From assembly GCA_001873185.1 (NCBI GenBank), contig MNYQ01000213.1, positions 1 through 37,112 of the forward strand: 37,112 nucleotides of DNA. Reading direction: 5' to 3'. The first letter of the stretch is position 1. Each line of letters begins with the position of its first letter. The stretch comes from Ignavibacteria bacterium CG2_30_36_16. Lineage in GTDB: Bacteria > Bacteroidota > Ignavibacteria > Ignavibacteriales > Ignavibacteriaceae. The translations under genes and the position numbers were made by a program. The notes under the pieces are model-generated. The model was not told the origin of the DNA. It ran no database searches and saw nothing but the letters and a program-made list of their open reading frames with translations. Shown piece after piece: positions 16,640 to 25,940 of this stretch.

Positions 16640-16812
16640 TACTCAAGTTGATCGTCTAATTGTTTGGTGAGCGAAAAAACCGTTGAAACGGTTATTATAA
16701 TTGGCTTTCGTTGTATTAACCCATCCCGCCGAAGCGGGATGGGTTAATGAGAAAAAAGTAAAAGTTTCAAACCGTTTTAACGGTTTATAATGACAAGCGA
16801 TCAACTTGAGTA
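16640..16812. mobile_element. MITE-like palindromic element with 15-bp terminal inverted repeats
   Basis: TACTCAAGTTGATCG (16640-16654) is matched exactly by its inverse CGATCAACTTGAGTA (16798-16812). In the centre is a perfect 15-bp stem ATTAACCCATCCCGC / GCGGGATGGGTTAAT (16715-16748) with loop CGAA. Two CCGTTxxAACGG-like palindromes flank it (CCGTTGAAACGG at 16681-16692 and CCGTTTTAACGG at 16772-16783). The 173-bp unit has no coding capacity. It looks like a non-autonomous transposable or REP-type element, and the central stem could also work as a terminator or mRNA-stabilising hairpin on either strand. Confidence 0.65.
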
Positions 16813-16957
16813 CGTTTAAATATAACAAAAGATTTTTTATTGATAAACTTTATAATTAAAATATTTAGCGATCTAATTGAAATTTGTTAAAAGGTTAAGA
16901 GGTCAAATTAAAAAAGGCGGAAGAATTCTTCCGCCGTGATTGAATAATCGGTAAGTA

Positions 16958-19051
16958 TTATTTTTCTTCTTCTCTTGATTTTGCATACTCTTCAATAATC
17001 TTTGCTTCAACTTCCTTAGGCACTTCTTCATAGTGAGAGAATTTCCGTTTATGAACTCCTCTGCCCGAAGTTAAACTGCGAAGATGCGATGAATATTTAT
17101 AAAGTTCGGAAAGAGGAACATGAGCCTTAATAACCTGGAAATGACTGTCTGCTTCCATACCAAGAATTTTTCCCCGCTTCGATGAGATATCTCCCATAAC
17201 ATCGCCCATATATTCTTCGGGTACAGTTACTTCAATTTCATAAATTGGTTCAAGAAGACAAGGATTTGCCATTTGAAATCCTTTTCTAAAGCACTGTGCA
17301 GCAGCAAGCTTGAATGACATTTCATCGGAGTCAACGTTATGATAAGTTCCATCAAATAGTGATACTCTTAAATCAATAACTTTACATCCTGATAGTACGC
17401 CTTTTAACATTGTCTCTTGAATTCCCTTTTCTACTGCAGGGATAAATCTGCCCGGCACAACGCCGCCAACAATGGCATCAACAAACTCAAAACCTGCACC
17501 GCGTGGCATCGGCTCCATCTTGAAGTGAACATGTCCATACTGTCCTCTACCGCCCGATTGTTTTTTATGTTTGTATTCCACATCTGCAACCGAGCCTTTA
17601 ATAGTTTCTCGATAAGGAATTTTTGGCTTAACAAGGTCAACTTCAACATTGTAACGTTCTTTTAATCTTTTCACCGCAAGTGAAAGTTGAAGCTCGCCCT
17701 GCCCGGAAATAATTGTTTGCGAAATTTCAGGATCATAGGCAACGTTAAATGAAGGATCTTCTTCGTGAAGTGTGTGAAGACCTGCGGAAATTTTATCTTC
17801 ATCCCCTTTAGCTTTCGGAAGAATTGCGCCTCGAATAACTGCCTGAGGAAATTGTATAGGAGCAATTTTAATCGTAAAATTTTTCGAAGCTAAAGTGTTG
17901 TTTGTGTGTGCATCCTTTAGTTTAACAACTGCACCCAAATCTCCGGCGTGTAATTTGCCTGCTTCTTTTCTATTGTGTCCGTTTAAAACGGATAACTGAG
18001 AGAGTCTTTCCGTCTTGTTATTGTTCGTGTTTAACAAATCAAGTCCGGTTTGAACCGTTCCTGAAAAAACTTTAAATAATGAAAGTTCACCCACATGCTG
18101 TTCGGAAATAATTTTAAATATAAAGAGCGCTGGTTCTCCATTTATATCCGGTTTTACCAAAACTTTATTACTCGACTCCGCAAGTTGAGCTTCCTCGCCG
18201 CCTCTGTCTGCCGGGCTAGGGAAATAGTCAGTAGAAAAATCTAAGAAATTATTTACCCCAACTCCCTTTGTAGCAGAGACTGCAAAAATAGGAACAAGAT
18301 TTCTGTTGATGATGGATAATTTGATACCTTTAATTAAATCATCATCAGAGAGAGTACCATCTTCAAAATATTTATTTATCAATTCCTCAGAAGATTCGGC
18401 AACTTTTTCAATTAACTCTGTTCGATAGATTTCGGCTTCAGTTAGTGCGTCGGCAGGGATTTCAATCTCTTCAACTTTTTTACTGCCGGCTTCGCCATAC
18501 TTGTAAGCCTTCATTTTAAGAACATCTATAACAGTATCAAAATTAATTCCTTCGGTCAAGGGAAAGGTTACAACAATGGATGCTGAAGAAAGTCTTTCTT
18601 TTGCATGTGCAACAATTTCCTGGAATCTGGAATGCTCATTGTCTACTTTATTAATAATGATTGCGGCGGGAAGATTATATTCTTCAATAAATTTTGCATT
18701 AGATTCTGTTCCGACTTCAATTCCTTCAACAGCTTTAATAAACATCACTGCAGTATCGCACACGCGCATGGCGCTTTTAACATCTCCCACAAAATCAGTG
18801 TATCCGGGCGTGTCGAGAATATTTATTTTTGAGTTTTTCCATTCGAGGTGAAGAAGTGAAGTCGAAATGGAAATTTGTTTTTCTATTTCATTGGGAGAAT
18901 AATCAGAGATTGTGTTTCCTTCGAGAACGGTTCCGATTCTATTTATTTCTCCCGCCGTATAGAGCAAGATTTCTGAGAGGGAAGTTTTTCCGCTTCCGCC
19001 ATGACCAATTAGCGCAATATTTCTAATAGCGCCAGCTTCGTATTCTTTCAA
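16958..19051 (-). CDS. Elongation factor G-like GTPase (EF-G2 type)
   Basis: A 697-residue EF-G-like translational GTPase with G domain and domains II-V. Motifs: G1 GHGGSGKTS, G3 DTPGYTDF, G4 NKVD, and the C-terminal EF-G part with GGRGQYGHV and LTSGRG. It departs from canonical FusA: the switch I RGITI is replaced by EKQISIST, and the catalytic His of DTPGH is Tyr (DTPGYTDF). Both changes resemble the second EF-G of Thermus and other bacteria. It is therefore probably an accessory ribosomal factor, with a normal fusA elsewhere. The start is TTG at 19049-19051 with a strong AGGAGG 7 bp upstream. It is a long gene by itself, preceded by the DUF948-like and YtxH genes on the same strand. Confidence 0.92.
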   Translation of the reverse strand: MKEYEAGAIRNIALIGHGGSGKTSLSEILLYTAGEINRIGTVLEGNTISDYSPNEIEKQISISTSLLHLEWKNSKINILDTPGYTDFVGDVKSAMRVCDTAVMFIKAVEGIEVGTESNAKFIEEYNLPAAIIINKVDNEHSRFQEIVAHAKERLSSASIVVTFPLTEGINFDTVIDVLKMKAYKYGEAGSKKVEEIEIPADALTEAEIYRTELIEKVAESSEELINKYFEDGTLSDDDLIKGIKLSIINRNLVPIFAVSATKGVGVNNFLDFSTDYFPSPADRGGEEAQLAESSNKVLVKPDINGEPALFIFKIISEQHVGELSLFKVFSGTVQTGLDLLNTNNNKTERLSQLSVLNGHNRKEAGKLHAGDLGAVVKLKDAHTNNTLASKNFTIKIAPIQFPQAVIRGAILPKAKGDEDKISAGLHTLHEEDPSFNVAYDPEISQTIISGQGELQLSLAVKRLKERYNVEVDLVKPKIPYRETIKGSVADVEYKHKKQSGGRGQYGHVHFKMEPMPRGAGFEFVDAIVGGVVPGRFIPAVEKGIQETMLKGVLSGCKVIDLRVSLFDGTYHNVDSDEMSFKLAAAQCFRKGFQMANPCLLEPIYEIEVTVPEEYMGDVMGDISSKRGKILGMEADSHFQVIKAHVPLSELYKYSSHLRSLTSGRGVHKRKFSHYEEVPKEVEAKIIEEYAKSREEEK

Positions 19052-19101
19052 GGGATTTCCTCCTAAAACTTAAAGGTATGAACGTGATTAGTTATTAGTT
19101 T

Positions 19102-19485
19102 TTATTTTCTGTAGGCATTCCAAAAAGCATTTACCCCATTGATTAATGCGGATATATTTTTAGTTAACTCAAATATCGGTCCCTCTAATCTGTGCCTCAC
19201 TTTTGTTTCTATTTCTAATATTGAGTCTACTCTATACTTAACTTCATCAACGACTGATTGAGCGTTACCTATTAAACGTTTAACATCAAAAGCATTCTCT
19301 TTTAACTTATCGCTCAAATCAGTTGTTGTAACAATTAAAGGTTTAAACTGATCAGAAATATCATTGATATCAGCCTCAATCCGCCCGACTGATTTGGTTA
19401 TTCTATTCAAATAAAAAACCAAAGCCCAGCATAAGATAGAGGCTGACACCAACAAGATTACTAAAAATACATCTGTAACATCCAT
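19102..19485 (-). CDS. DUF948-like small membrane protein
   Basis: 127 residues: one N-terminal membrane helix (VFLVILLVSASILCWALVFY, about 6-26) followed by a long amphipathic coiled-coil-like region. This is the layout of DUF948 proteins, whose function is unknown. It lies 15 bp downstream of the YtxH gene on the same strand. DUF948 and YtxH genes are neighbours in many bacteria, where the pair is linked to general stress, so a shared envelope role is plausible. The start is the ATG at 19483-19485. The domain call rests on architecture more than on specific residues. Confidence 0.7.
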   Translation of the reverse strand: MDVTDVFLVILLVSASILCWALVFYLNRITKSVGRIEADINDISDQFKPLIVTTTDLSDKLKENAFDVKRLIGNAQSVVDEVKYRVDSILEIETKVRHRLEGPIFELTKNISALINGVNAFWNAYRK

Positions 19486-19500
19486 AATTAGAAACTTCGG

Positions 19501-19917
19501 TTATGTATTTTTTTTATCTTTATAAGCATCCACTCCGGCTTTAAAGGCGTTCTTTAATTTGGATGTTTCGCTGTCTAAAGTTTCTTTACCGTCGGCTACA
19601 TAGTTGCCCGCTTTATCTTTAGCATCCGTAAAAAGTTTTTCGGCATCCTTTAAAAGAACATCTGCTTTTCCTTTAGCATCGGCAATAATTTTTTCGCCTC
19701 TTTTTTTGCCTTCGTTAATTAGTTCTTTAGCTTTACCATGGGCTTCAGCGAGGTACTTCTCAGCCTCGTCGATGTATTCATCGGTTTTTTCACGGATGTC
19801 GCTTCTCAATTCTTTTCCGCTCTTAGGTGCATATAGAAGAGCTAAAATTGCTCCGATAGCTCCACCCGCCAAAAATCCAATCAATAAACCCTTACTGATG
19901 TTATTCTCTTTTGACAT
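19501..19917 (-). CDS. YtxH domain-containing protein
   Basis: 138 residues from the ATG at 19915-19917, chosen because AGGAA lies just upstream; a longer frame opens at 19968. The N-terminal helix GLLIGFLAGGAIGAILALLY followed by APKSGKELR is the YtxH (PF12732) signature, a glycine-zipper-like membrane anchor. The remaining 100 residues are a highly charged Ala/Lys/Glu/Asp repeat helix resembling LEA-type stress proteins. Its own Bacteroidota-type promoter lies at 19954-19984. It probably leads a transcript continuing into the DUF948-like gene. The family is secure; the function is known only as stress-associated. Confidence 0.87.
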   Translation of the reverse strand: MSKENNISKGLLIGFLAGGAIGAILALLYAPKSGKELRSDIREKTDEYIDEAEKYLAEAHGKAKELINEGKKRGEKIIADAKGKADVLLKDAEKLFTDAKDKAGNYVADGKETLDSETSKLKNAFKAGVDAYKDKKNT

Positions 19918-19953
19918 GCTGGATTCCTTTCTGTTCATTAAATTATTACTACT

Positions 19954-19984
19954 AAAATATAAGTACACACTATTTGAAAATCAA
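19954..19984 (-). promoter_or_regulatory. Bacteroidota-type promoter of the ytxH gene
   Basis: On the minus strand, TTG (19984-19982), 20 bp, TATATTTT (19961-19954): one base from the consensus TTG-N20-TAnnTTTG, and 37 bp before the chosen ATG. Confidence 0.6.
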
Positions 19985-20024
19985 GAAAATGTTGCCAATA
20001 CTATTTAAGATTAGTATAAAAAAG

Positions 20025-20052
20025 AAAAACCTCTCACAAAGGAGAGGTTTTT
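20025..20052 (-). terminator. Rho-independent terminator after icd
   Basis: 11-bp stem AAAAACCTCTC / GAGAGGTTTTT (20025-20035 and 20042-20052) with a 6-base loop. On the minus strand it is followed by TTTTTTAT, 19 bp after the icd stop. Confidence 0.9.
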
Positions 20053-20070
20053 CCGTCAATGTTTCATTGA

Positions 20071-21321
20071 TTAGTTCATATTTTTAACTATAGCTTTTGC
20101 AAACTGAGAAGTTTTCACTTCCTTAGCTCCAGTCATCTGGCGGGCAAAATCGTAAGTAACAACTTTAGATTTAATTGTCTTCTGCAATGCTTTTTCAATT
20201 AACTGTGCTGCTTCCTTCCAGCCGAGGTAATCGAACATCATGACTCCGGAGAGGATAAGTGAACCCGGATTAACTTTATCAAGCCCGGCATATTTCGGCG
20301 CGGTGCCATGCGTAGCTTCAAAGATTGCATTAGAATAACCAATATTTGCACCTGGTGCCATTCCAAGTCCGCCAACTTGTGCAGCAGCAGCATCTGAAAG
20401 ATAATCACCATTTAAATTAGGTGTTGCAAGGATATCGTACTCGTCAGGTCTTAAGAGTAATTGCTGAAAAATACTGTCGGCAATTCTATCTTTAATTAAA
20501 ATTTTACCTTCGGGCATTTTGCCTTTAAATTTAGACCAAAGTTCATCTTCGGTTACAACGTAATTACGAAATTCGGAAGTTGCCAACTTGTATCCCCATT
20601 CTTTAAAAGCTCCTTCCGTAAATTTCATTATGTTCCCTTTGTGGACGATTGTAACGCTCTTGCGTTTGTTCTCTATTGCGAATTCAATTGCTTTTTTAAC
20701 GAGACGTGCAGAACCAAATTCGCTCATCGGTTTAATGCCGATACCGGAGGGAATGCGAACGGTTTTATTAAACTTTTTATTGATGTACTTGATTAATGAA
20801 TTAGACTCTTCTGTGCCTGATTTAAATTCTATTCCGGAATAAACATCTTCAGTGTTTTCTCTAAAGAGTACTATGTCGAGAAGTTGTGGTCTTTTCATCG
20901 GGCTTGGCACACCCGTATAATATTTAACAGGGCGAACGCAGGCGAACAAGTCAAGTTTGAGCCGTAATGCTACATTTAAACTTCTTATGCCGCCCCCGAT
21001 TGGAGTTGTTAAAGGTCCTTTTATAGCAACATTATATTCACGTATAGCTTCAACGGTTTCTTCGGGCAGCCATATATCTTTGCCGTATACTTTCAGCGCT
21101 TTTTCTCCGGCATAAATTTCCATCCATGAAATTTTGCGTTTACCTTTGTAAGCTTTTTTTACCGCAGTATCAAAAACTAATTTTGATGCATTCCATATAT
21201 CGGGACCTGTTCCATCCCCCTCTACAAAGCCGATAATCGGATTGTCAGGAATAACCAGCTTGCCGTTTTGTACTGCTATTTTTTCTCCTTGCGGAATTTT
21301 AATTTTTTTGAATTTACTCAT
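20071..21321 (-). CDS. icd: NADP-dependent isocitrate dehydrogenase
   Basis: A 416-residue prokaryotic-type isocitrate dehydrogenase that decarboxylates isocitrate to 2-oxoglutarate in the TCA cycle. Visible landmarks: [13 protein letters not shown] near the N-terminus, [12 protein letters not shown] with the substrate-binding Ser that AceK phosphorylates in E. coli, [15 protein letters not shown], and [20 protein letters not shown]. The Lys-Tyr after HGTAP is the NADP-specific pair, so NADPH is the expected product. The gene begins inside the flippase gene (8-bp overlap) and ends at a strong terminator, making it the last gene of the minus-strand operon 24117-20071. Its position behind envelope genes is probably incidental. 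Confidence 0.97.
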   Translation of the reverse strand: MSKFKKIKIPQGEKIAVQNGKLVIPDNPIIGFVEGDGTGPDIWNASKLVFDTAVKKAYKGKRKISWMEIYAGEKALKVYGKDIWLPEETVEAIREYNVAIKGPLTTPIGGGIRSLNVALRLKLDLFACVRPVKYYTGVPSPMKRPQLLDIVLFRENTEDVYSGIEFKSGTEESNSLIKYINKKFNKTVRIPSGIGIKPMSEFGSARLVKKAIEFAIENKRKSVTIVHKGNIMKFTEGAFKEWGYKLATSEFRNYVVTEDELWSKFKGKMPEGKILIKDRIADSIFQQLLLRPDEYDILATPNLNGDYLSDAAAAQVGGLGMAPGANIGYSNAIFEATHGTAPKYAGLDKVNPGSLILSGVMMFDYLGWKEAAQLIEKALQKTIKSKVVTYDFARQMTGAKEVKTSQFAKAIVKNMN

Positions 21322-22300
21322 TCGTCATTTCTCCTAAGTTTGTTTCTTGAATAGTTTCTAATATTATTTTCCCGAATCTTCTTTGATAAAGCGTAACACT
21401 TATAACTCCCACGAGTACTGCAAACCATAAAGTTACCGCTCTGATAATAAATGTTGATGCTACTGCAACTTCATTTGCAGCGCCTTTTTCAACAAGTAAA
21501 AATGTTAATGATCCTTCCGTAACACCCAACCCGCCTGGCAGCATTGATATTGCGCCAATAATGGTTGCAAAGGCATAACTGAAAGAAGACCATAAAATTG
21601 ACACTTCTAAATTAAAGCTATTGAGAATTAAAAAGTATCCCAAACACTCAAAAAACCAGGAGCCTAAACTTACGATTGTCATATAAAAAAGCGGCTTCGG
21701 TTGAAGCATTATATAACTGCTCTCGTATGCATTGTGAATATTCGAAATATGTTTTTTAAGAAAATTTATTTTTTCAAATAAGCTAATTATTGGTAAAGCA
21801 ATATTTTTATTGCTTAGTATGATCAGTAAAAAAAGAAAAAATATTCCAACTCCAATTACCGCTACCTTTCCGTAATCAAATGAAAATGCACCGACAACGG
21901 CAATTAAGATTAACGAAACAAAATCGGTTATTCTTTCAACAAAAATTATAGGCGCAGTTTTGCTAATGGAAGTTCCGGAGATTTGTTTTACGAGATAGCT
22001 CTTTAACACTTCACCAAATTTTCCGGGGGTTACACTCATTATTAAACCCGACATGAAAATAAAAAATGAATCCATTTTTTTGATGGGCACGCTAAGCAAC
22101 CGTAAATAATAATCCCATTTTATAAAACGGAAGATATAATTCGTAAATGAAAGAGCTAAAAGAAGCGGAAGTAAAAACCAGTTAAATGTTCTAAATGCTC
22201 CTGCAACATCGTTAAAATCGGCGTAGATAGTAAATGCAAGATAAACCAATCCGGCTGCCGCAATTGAAATTAATATTTTCTTTTTAATTTTTTCGAGCAA
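21314..22300 (-). CDS. YbhN/AglD-type flippase-like membrane protein (UPF0104)
   Basis: 328 residues with about eight predicted membrane helices, of the lysylphosphatidylglycerol synthase transmembrane domain family (PF03706). Family marks are [17 protein letters not shown] in the first half and [14 protein letters not shown] in the second. Such proteins are thought to flip lipids or lipid-linked sugars; there is no synthase domain. The start is TTG at 22298-22300, directly at the Maf stop codon with no gap, and its end overlaps icd by 8 bp. It thus sits in the middle of a tight operon. Substrate not known. Confidence 0.87.
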   Translation of the reverse strand: MLEKIKKKILISIAAAGLVYLAFTIYADFNDVAGAFRTFNWFLLPLLLALSFTNYIFRFIKWDYYLRLLSVPIKKMDSFFIFMSGLIMSVTPGKFGEVLKSYLVKQISGTSISKTAPIIFVERITDFVSLILIAVVGAFSFDYGKVAVIGVGIFFLFLLIILSNKNIALPIISLFEKINFLKKHISNIHNAYESSYIMLQPKPLFYMTIVSLGSWFFECLGYFLILNSFNLEVSILWSSFSYAFATIIGAISMLPGGLGVTEGSLTFLLVEKGAANEVAVASTFIIRAVTLWFAVLVGVISVTLYQRRFGKIILETIQETNLGEMTNE

Positions 22301-22879
22301 TTAAATTATCCTTAAAAGAATGGAATAGAGTTTGGAAATAGGAAGCCCCACAACATTGTAATAGCAGCCATTTATTTTGCTGATGAACACTGCTCCGAAA
22401 TCATCTTGAATTCCATAAGCGCCTGCTTTATCCATCGGGCTTCCGGTTGCAATATAATCTTCAATTTCTTTTATGTTTAAATGTCTAAACGTAACGGAAG
22501 TTTTTTCGCAAGCGGTTATTGTTTTATTTTTTTGAGAATTAAAAACCGAAAATCCGGTATACACATGATGCGTACGACCGCTCAGTTTTTTTAATATTGT
22601 TGATGCTTCTATAAAGTTCTTCGGTTTTCCAATTACTTCACCGTCGAGCACAACTATTGTATCAGCAGTAATTATAATTCCTTTATTTATAATTTTTTTT
22701 GCAAGAAGCAATTTCTCTAAAGCTAATCGTTTCACATTATCAATGGGCGATTTTCCTTTATCGATTATTTCATCCATCTCAACGTGAAATGATTTGAATT
22801 TCAAATTCATTTGTTTAAGTAGCTTTCTTCTTCTTGGAGATTTCGAAGCAAGGTAGATTGGCAAATTTGTTTTAATCAT
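22301..22879 (-). CDS. maf: Maf-family nucleoside triphosphate pyrophosphatase
   Basis: 192 residues, typical for Maf/YhdE-type house-cleaning enzymes that hydrolyse dTTP/UTP or modified nucleotides to monophosphates. The SxSPRR active-site loop is at the N-terminus (LASKSPRRRKLL). ITADTIVVLDGEVIGKP carries the conserved catalytic Asp, and LSGRTHHVYTGF and GSPMDKAGAYGIQ follow in family order. It is cytoplasmic. The start ATG overlaps the SpoIID stop by 4 bp, and the stop abuts the flippase TTG. Specificity (YhdE or YceF subgroup) is not assigned. Confidence 0.94.
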   Translation of the reverse strand: MIKTNLPIYLASKSPRRRKLLKQMNLKFKSFHVEMDEIIDKGKSPIDNVKRLALEKLLLAKKIINKGIIITADTIVVLDGEVIGKPKNFIEASTILKKLSGRTHHVYTGFSVFNSQKNKTITACEKTSVTFRHLNIKEIEDYIATGSPMDKAGAYGIQDDFGAVFISKINGCYYNVVGLPISKLYSILLRII

Positions 22880-24117
22880 ATTTTTTTTATGGTGGTACCT
22901 GGATAATAAAAGTTTAATATATCTCTAAAATTTTCCCCAATTTGGGATTGAGCCATAGCACCATACTGACACATTCCTACACCGTGTCCGTAACCTTTGC
23001 CACGTAAAATTATGTCTCCTCCACTCTCTTTGATTACATCAAACCAGTTACTGTTTAAAATTGCTGAGTTGTTGCCGTTTCTTATTACGCTTCGGATTCT
23101 ATTCCCGTAAACAGAAACAACTTTTTCAACATTATTAATATCTTCAACGACAAAATCAATTTGGTTCACCCTGCCAGAGAAAAATCTGCTGGCAATTTGA
23201 ATGTCTTTTAACAAATAGGAATCGGAATCGAGAATGTTTGCGGAATAAAGTCTTTTGATAATTTCTTCGGAAGAATAAGTTTCCTGCCATTCAAATCTCG
23301 GAGATATTTTGCAGTAAGATGGCGATGAATCATCATGACTAATCAAATAAGGATAATCTGCCGAAGCAAAAACATTTTTCCCATCTTCAGTTTGACCGCC
23401 GCAAGTAGAATGATACAACGTTACAGCAAGACGATTGTCATAAGTTAAAATCATTCCCGATGTTTCTTCCACAGCTTTGTCTGAAATCAAATTCCCACGA
23501 TTCATTCCACCATACACTTGATCGCTAACGTCATCGGAAACATCAAACACTCCGTTTTGCTTGTTCATTTTTATAAGAGCATAAGTACGAGCACAAACCG
23601 CCATGGCTTTTAACGCTTCAAAATTTTCTGTGCCCTCCCCTACTGGCATTTCAGCAGGAACAACGCCTTTCAAATATTCTTCGAATGGAAGAACATTTAT
23701 AAAATAAATTTTTCCGTGAATAGAAATAATTCTCACATACCCGGTTAACTGCTTTCCATCTAACCTAAGAATTTGCGAATCATCAGCTTTAATTAATTCT
23801 ATCTTTTTAGATGAGAAATCTTTATCCATAATTGATAAGTCAACCTCTTCACCGTTAGACTTAAAATTTAAGACATTATTTTTATGGACGAGGGCTTCTT
23901 TTTTCCCATCTATTACTATCAGAAATGAACTCGCTACTGTTAACGAATACTGAGAGTCGGTGGTAAAAAGATTAACTCGAATTGTGCGTAATGATTTTTC
24001 CCATTTGAGTTCTTCATCGGCAGCAAATTTTTTTGAACTAGAACAGCCGTTGAAAAGAAGAAAACCAAAAATTATTGTCGGAAAAATAAGAGATGAATAA
24101 AAAAAATTATTCCTCAT
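22876..24117 (-). CDS. SpoIID/LytB-domain lipoprotein
   Basis: 413 residues. A lipoprotein signal ends at the lipobox LLFNGC (Cys about residue 25), so the protein is anchored in a membrane. The SpoIID domain (PF08486) shows YLKGVVPAEMPVGEG, ALKAMAVCARTYAL, YHSTCGGQTED and GYGHGVGMCQYGAMAQSQIG. In Bacillus, SpoIID is a lytic transglycosylase that cleaves denuded peptidoglycan; in non-sporulating bacteria these homologues are presumed cell-wall hydrolases. It leads the operon with maf, the flippase gene and icd (4-bp overlap with maf). Confidence 0.92.
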   Translation of the reverse strand: MRNNFFYSSLIFPTIIFGFLLFNGCSSSKKFAADEELKWEKSLRTIRVNLFTTDSQYSLTVASSFLIVIDGKKEALVHKNNVLNFKSNGEEVDLSIMDKDFSSKKIELIKADDSQILRLDGKQLTGYVRIISIHGKIYFINVLPFEEYLKGVVPAEMPVGEGTENFEALKAMAVCARTYALIKMNKQNGVFDVSDDVSDQVYGGMNRGNLISDKAVEETSGMILTYDNRLAVTLYHSTCGGQTEDGKNVFASADYPYLISHDDSSPSYCKISPRFEWQETYSSEEIIKRLYSANILDSDSYLLKDIQIASRFFSGRVNQIDFVVEDINNVEKVVSVYGNRIRSVIRNGNNSAILNSNWFDVIKESGGDIILRGKGYGHGVGMCQYGAMAQSQIGENFRDILNFYYPGTTIKKI

Positions 24118-24163
24118 ATAAGAAAAGGGAGTTCGGAGAGAATTTTGAGCATTAAAAAAAGCC

Positions 24164-24562
24164 CTATCTGAACATTGCTTTTATACTTCCCCATGTTCTT
24201 TTAAAGCCAGAGATGTTTGGAGAAACAGATGCCTGTGAGGAATGTGTGTATTGATCGTTATTGTCAACAATTCTTAATCTGTAAACAAAAACTAAATCAT
24301 TTGATTTGTATGCTGATTCATCCACATAAGAGTATAACGAATTATCACCTTTGGATTCAATTGTAGCTATATCTACAAAACTGCTTTGAGAAGTTTTTCT
24401 TTCGATAATGAAATGTTTAACACTGTTTTCGGCGCTGGTCTTCCATTCGAGTCTCACATTTTCATTTTCGGTACGGGCATGGAAATAATCAATAAAAGCA
24501 CCTGCTAAGACAGTTCCGATAAACGTTAAAACCACTAAAACTTTTGTAAGTAATAATTTCAT
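24164..24562 (-). CDS. Small secreted protein with one Fn3-like domain
   Basis: 132 residues from the ATG at 24560-24562; a TTG 6 bp earlier is an alternative. The signal peptide is about 1-21 (LLLTKVLVVLTFIGTVLAGA). The rest is a single domain with VRLEWKTSAENSVKHFIIER, YSYVDES and YRLRIVDNNDQYTHS. This is the same W...N...F.I.RS...F...Y.Y.D...YRL...D..G pattern as the Fn3-like domain before the T9SS tail in the 29280-31145 protein. The sorting domain itself is absent, and the protein ends with a basic tail, FKRTWGSIKAMFR. I take it as a stand-alone exported domain of unknown function. Confidence 0.7.
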   Translation of the reverse strand: MKLLLTKVLVVLTFIGTVLAGAFIDYFHARTENENVRLEWKTSAENSVKHFIIERKTSQSSFVDIATIESKGDNSLYSYVDESAYKSNDLVFVYRLRIVDNNDQYTHSSQASVSPNISGFKRTWGSIKAMFR

Positions 24563-24681
24563 GGGCAAAATATATTCTTATTCACTAATAATGTCAAGTT
24601 TATTTTTGTGTAAATTGAAGAAAAAACTTGCGCTAAAAAATTACTACATTTACGCCTCAATTGAAAATCTATTTGGAATTA

Positions 24682-25857
24682 ATGGTTTATTGGAAGAAAA
24701 ATCTTTTAATAGTTTGGATTTGTCAGTTCCTTGCAATGGTGGGAATGAGCGCTATTGTTCCCTTCCTTCCATTGTTCATAAGGGAATTGGGAGTAACGAA
24801 TCTTAAAGACACTGCATGGTGGAGCGGGCTTGTATTCGCCGGACCATTTTTCATTTCTTTATTTCTTGCGCCGGTTTGGGGTTCGTTGGGAGATAGGTAC
24901 GGAAGAAAAATAATGACACTGCGAGCAATCTTTGGACTTGCTGTTGCTCAAATAATTATTGGCTTCTCTCAAAATATAACACAACTTTTTATTGGTAGAT
25001 TATTACAGGGCGCGCTCAGCGGTTTTCTTCCGGCAGCTATGGCATTAATTGCATCCAACACACCGGAAGAAAAAACCGGCTACGCTTTAGGATTACTGCA
25101 ATCATCAACTGCCGCCGGAACTGTACTCGGCCCGTTAATCGGCGGGGTCATTTCCGATTTGTTCGGTTTTAGATTTGTATTTTTTTCAGTTGGAGGTTTG
25201 TTAATCGCAATCAGTTTCGTTCTTTTAATTTTAGTTAAAGAAAAAAATAAAGCCACGGGGGAGAAGAAATATTCTTTGCGTGAAAATTTTAATTTAGTCG
25301 TTCAGAATAAAATCCTTCTCATCTCTTCAATCATGATAACTTTTGCCGCACTCGGTATTTCTTTCGTAAGACCAATATTTGTTCTTTACGTGGAAACTTT
25401 ACATCTCTCAGCAAAAAATCTTCCTACAGTTACCGGCGCACTTTACAGCATTGTTGGAATATTCTCAACCATATCTTCTGCGTGGTGGGGCAAGCGTGTG
25501 GAAAAAATCGGTTTGAGAAAAAGCTTAATTATAGCTTCCTTGCTTACAGCCTCAATGTACGCTGCTCACGCGTTTGTACAGAATCCTTATTTACTTATTC
25601 CAGTTAGAACAGCTTTGGGTTTCGGATATGGCGCACTGCTTCCATTATTATTTACATCCATTAGTAATAATGTTTCGAACGAAAGAAAAGGCGGCATTAT
25701 AGGCGTCGGTTCGAGTTTTCAAATTCTTGGTAATATGATCGGTCCATTGATGGGGGGATTTGCCGTCGGTGTAATTGGATTAAGACAAGCTTTTTTGATC
25801 ACTGCTTTTTTCTTTGTAGTTACTTCGTTTTTAAGTTATAAGTTTCTTAAAAAATAA
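24682..25857 (+). CDS. MFS multidrug-type transporter
   Basis: A 12-helix major facilitator, 391 residues from the ATG at 24682; a TTG at 24661 would add seven residues, and neither has a strong RBS. The loop 2-3 signature is GSLGDRYGRKIMTLRA. The motif-C-type antiporter segment is GTVLGPLIGGVISDLFGFR at the end of helix 5. This places it with drug:H+ antiporters of the inner membrane. It is divergent from the small Fn3-like gene and convergent with a MATE transporter gene. Substrate not readable. Confidence 0.9.
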   Translation: MVYWKKNLLIVWICQFLAMVGMSAIVPFLPLFIRELGVTNLKDTAWWSGLVFAGPFFISLFLAPVWGSLGDRYGRKIMTLRAIFGLAVAQIIIGFSQNITQLFIGRLLQGALSGFLPAAMALIASNTPEEKTGYALGLLQSSTAAGTVLGPLIGGVISDLFGFRFVFFSVGGLLIAISFVLLILVKEKNKATGEKKYSLRENFNLVVQNKILLISSIMITFAALGISFVRPIFVLYVETLHLSAKNLPTVTGALYSIVGIFSTISSAWWGKRVEKIGLRKSLIIASLLTASMYAAHAFVQNPYLLIPVRTALGFGYGALLPLLFTSISNNVSNERKGGIIGVGSSFQILGNMIGPLMGGFAVGVIGLRQAFLITAFFFVVTSFLSYKFLKK

Positions 25858-25940
25858 TCCTTTGAAAATTTTACTTCAATGCTCGAAAGATTTTCTCTAT
25901 TGTAAAAACGAACTCAAATTATTTTTTTAAGACATCCTAT

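Noticed and set aside
16643-16828. 61-codon minus-strand frame
   Set aside because: It lies wholly within the palindromic element and has no RBS or recognisable protein pattern.
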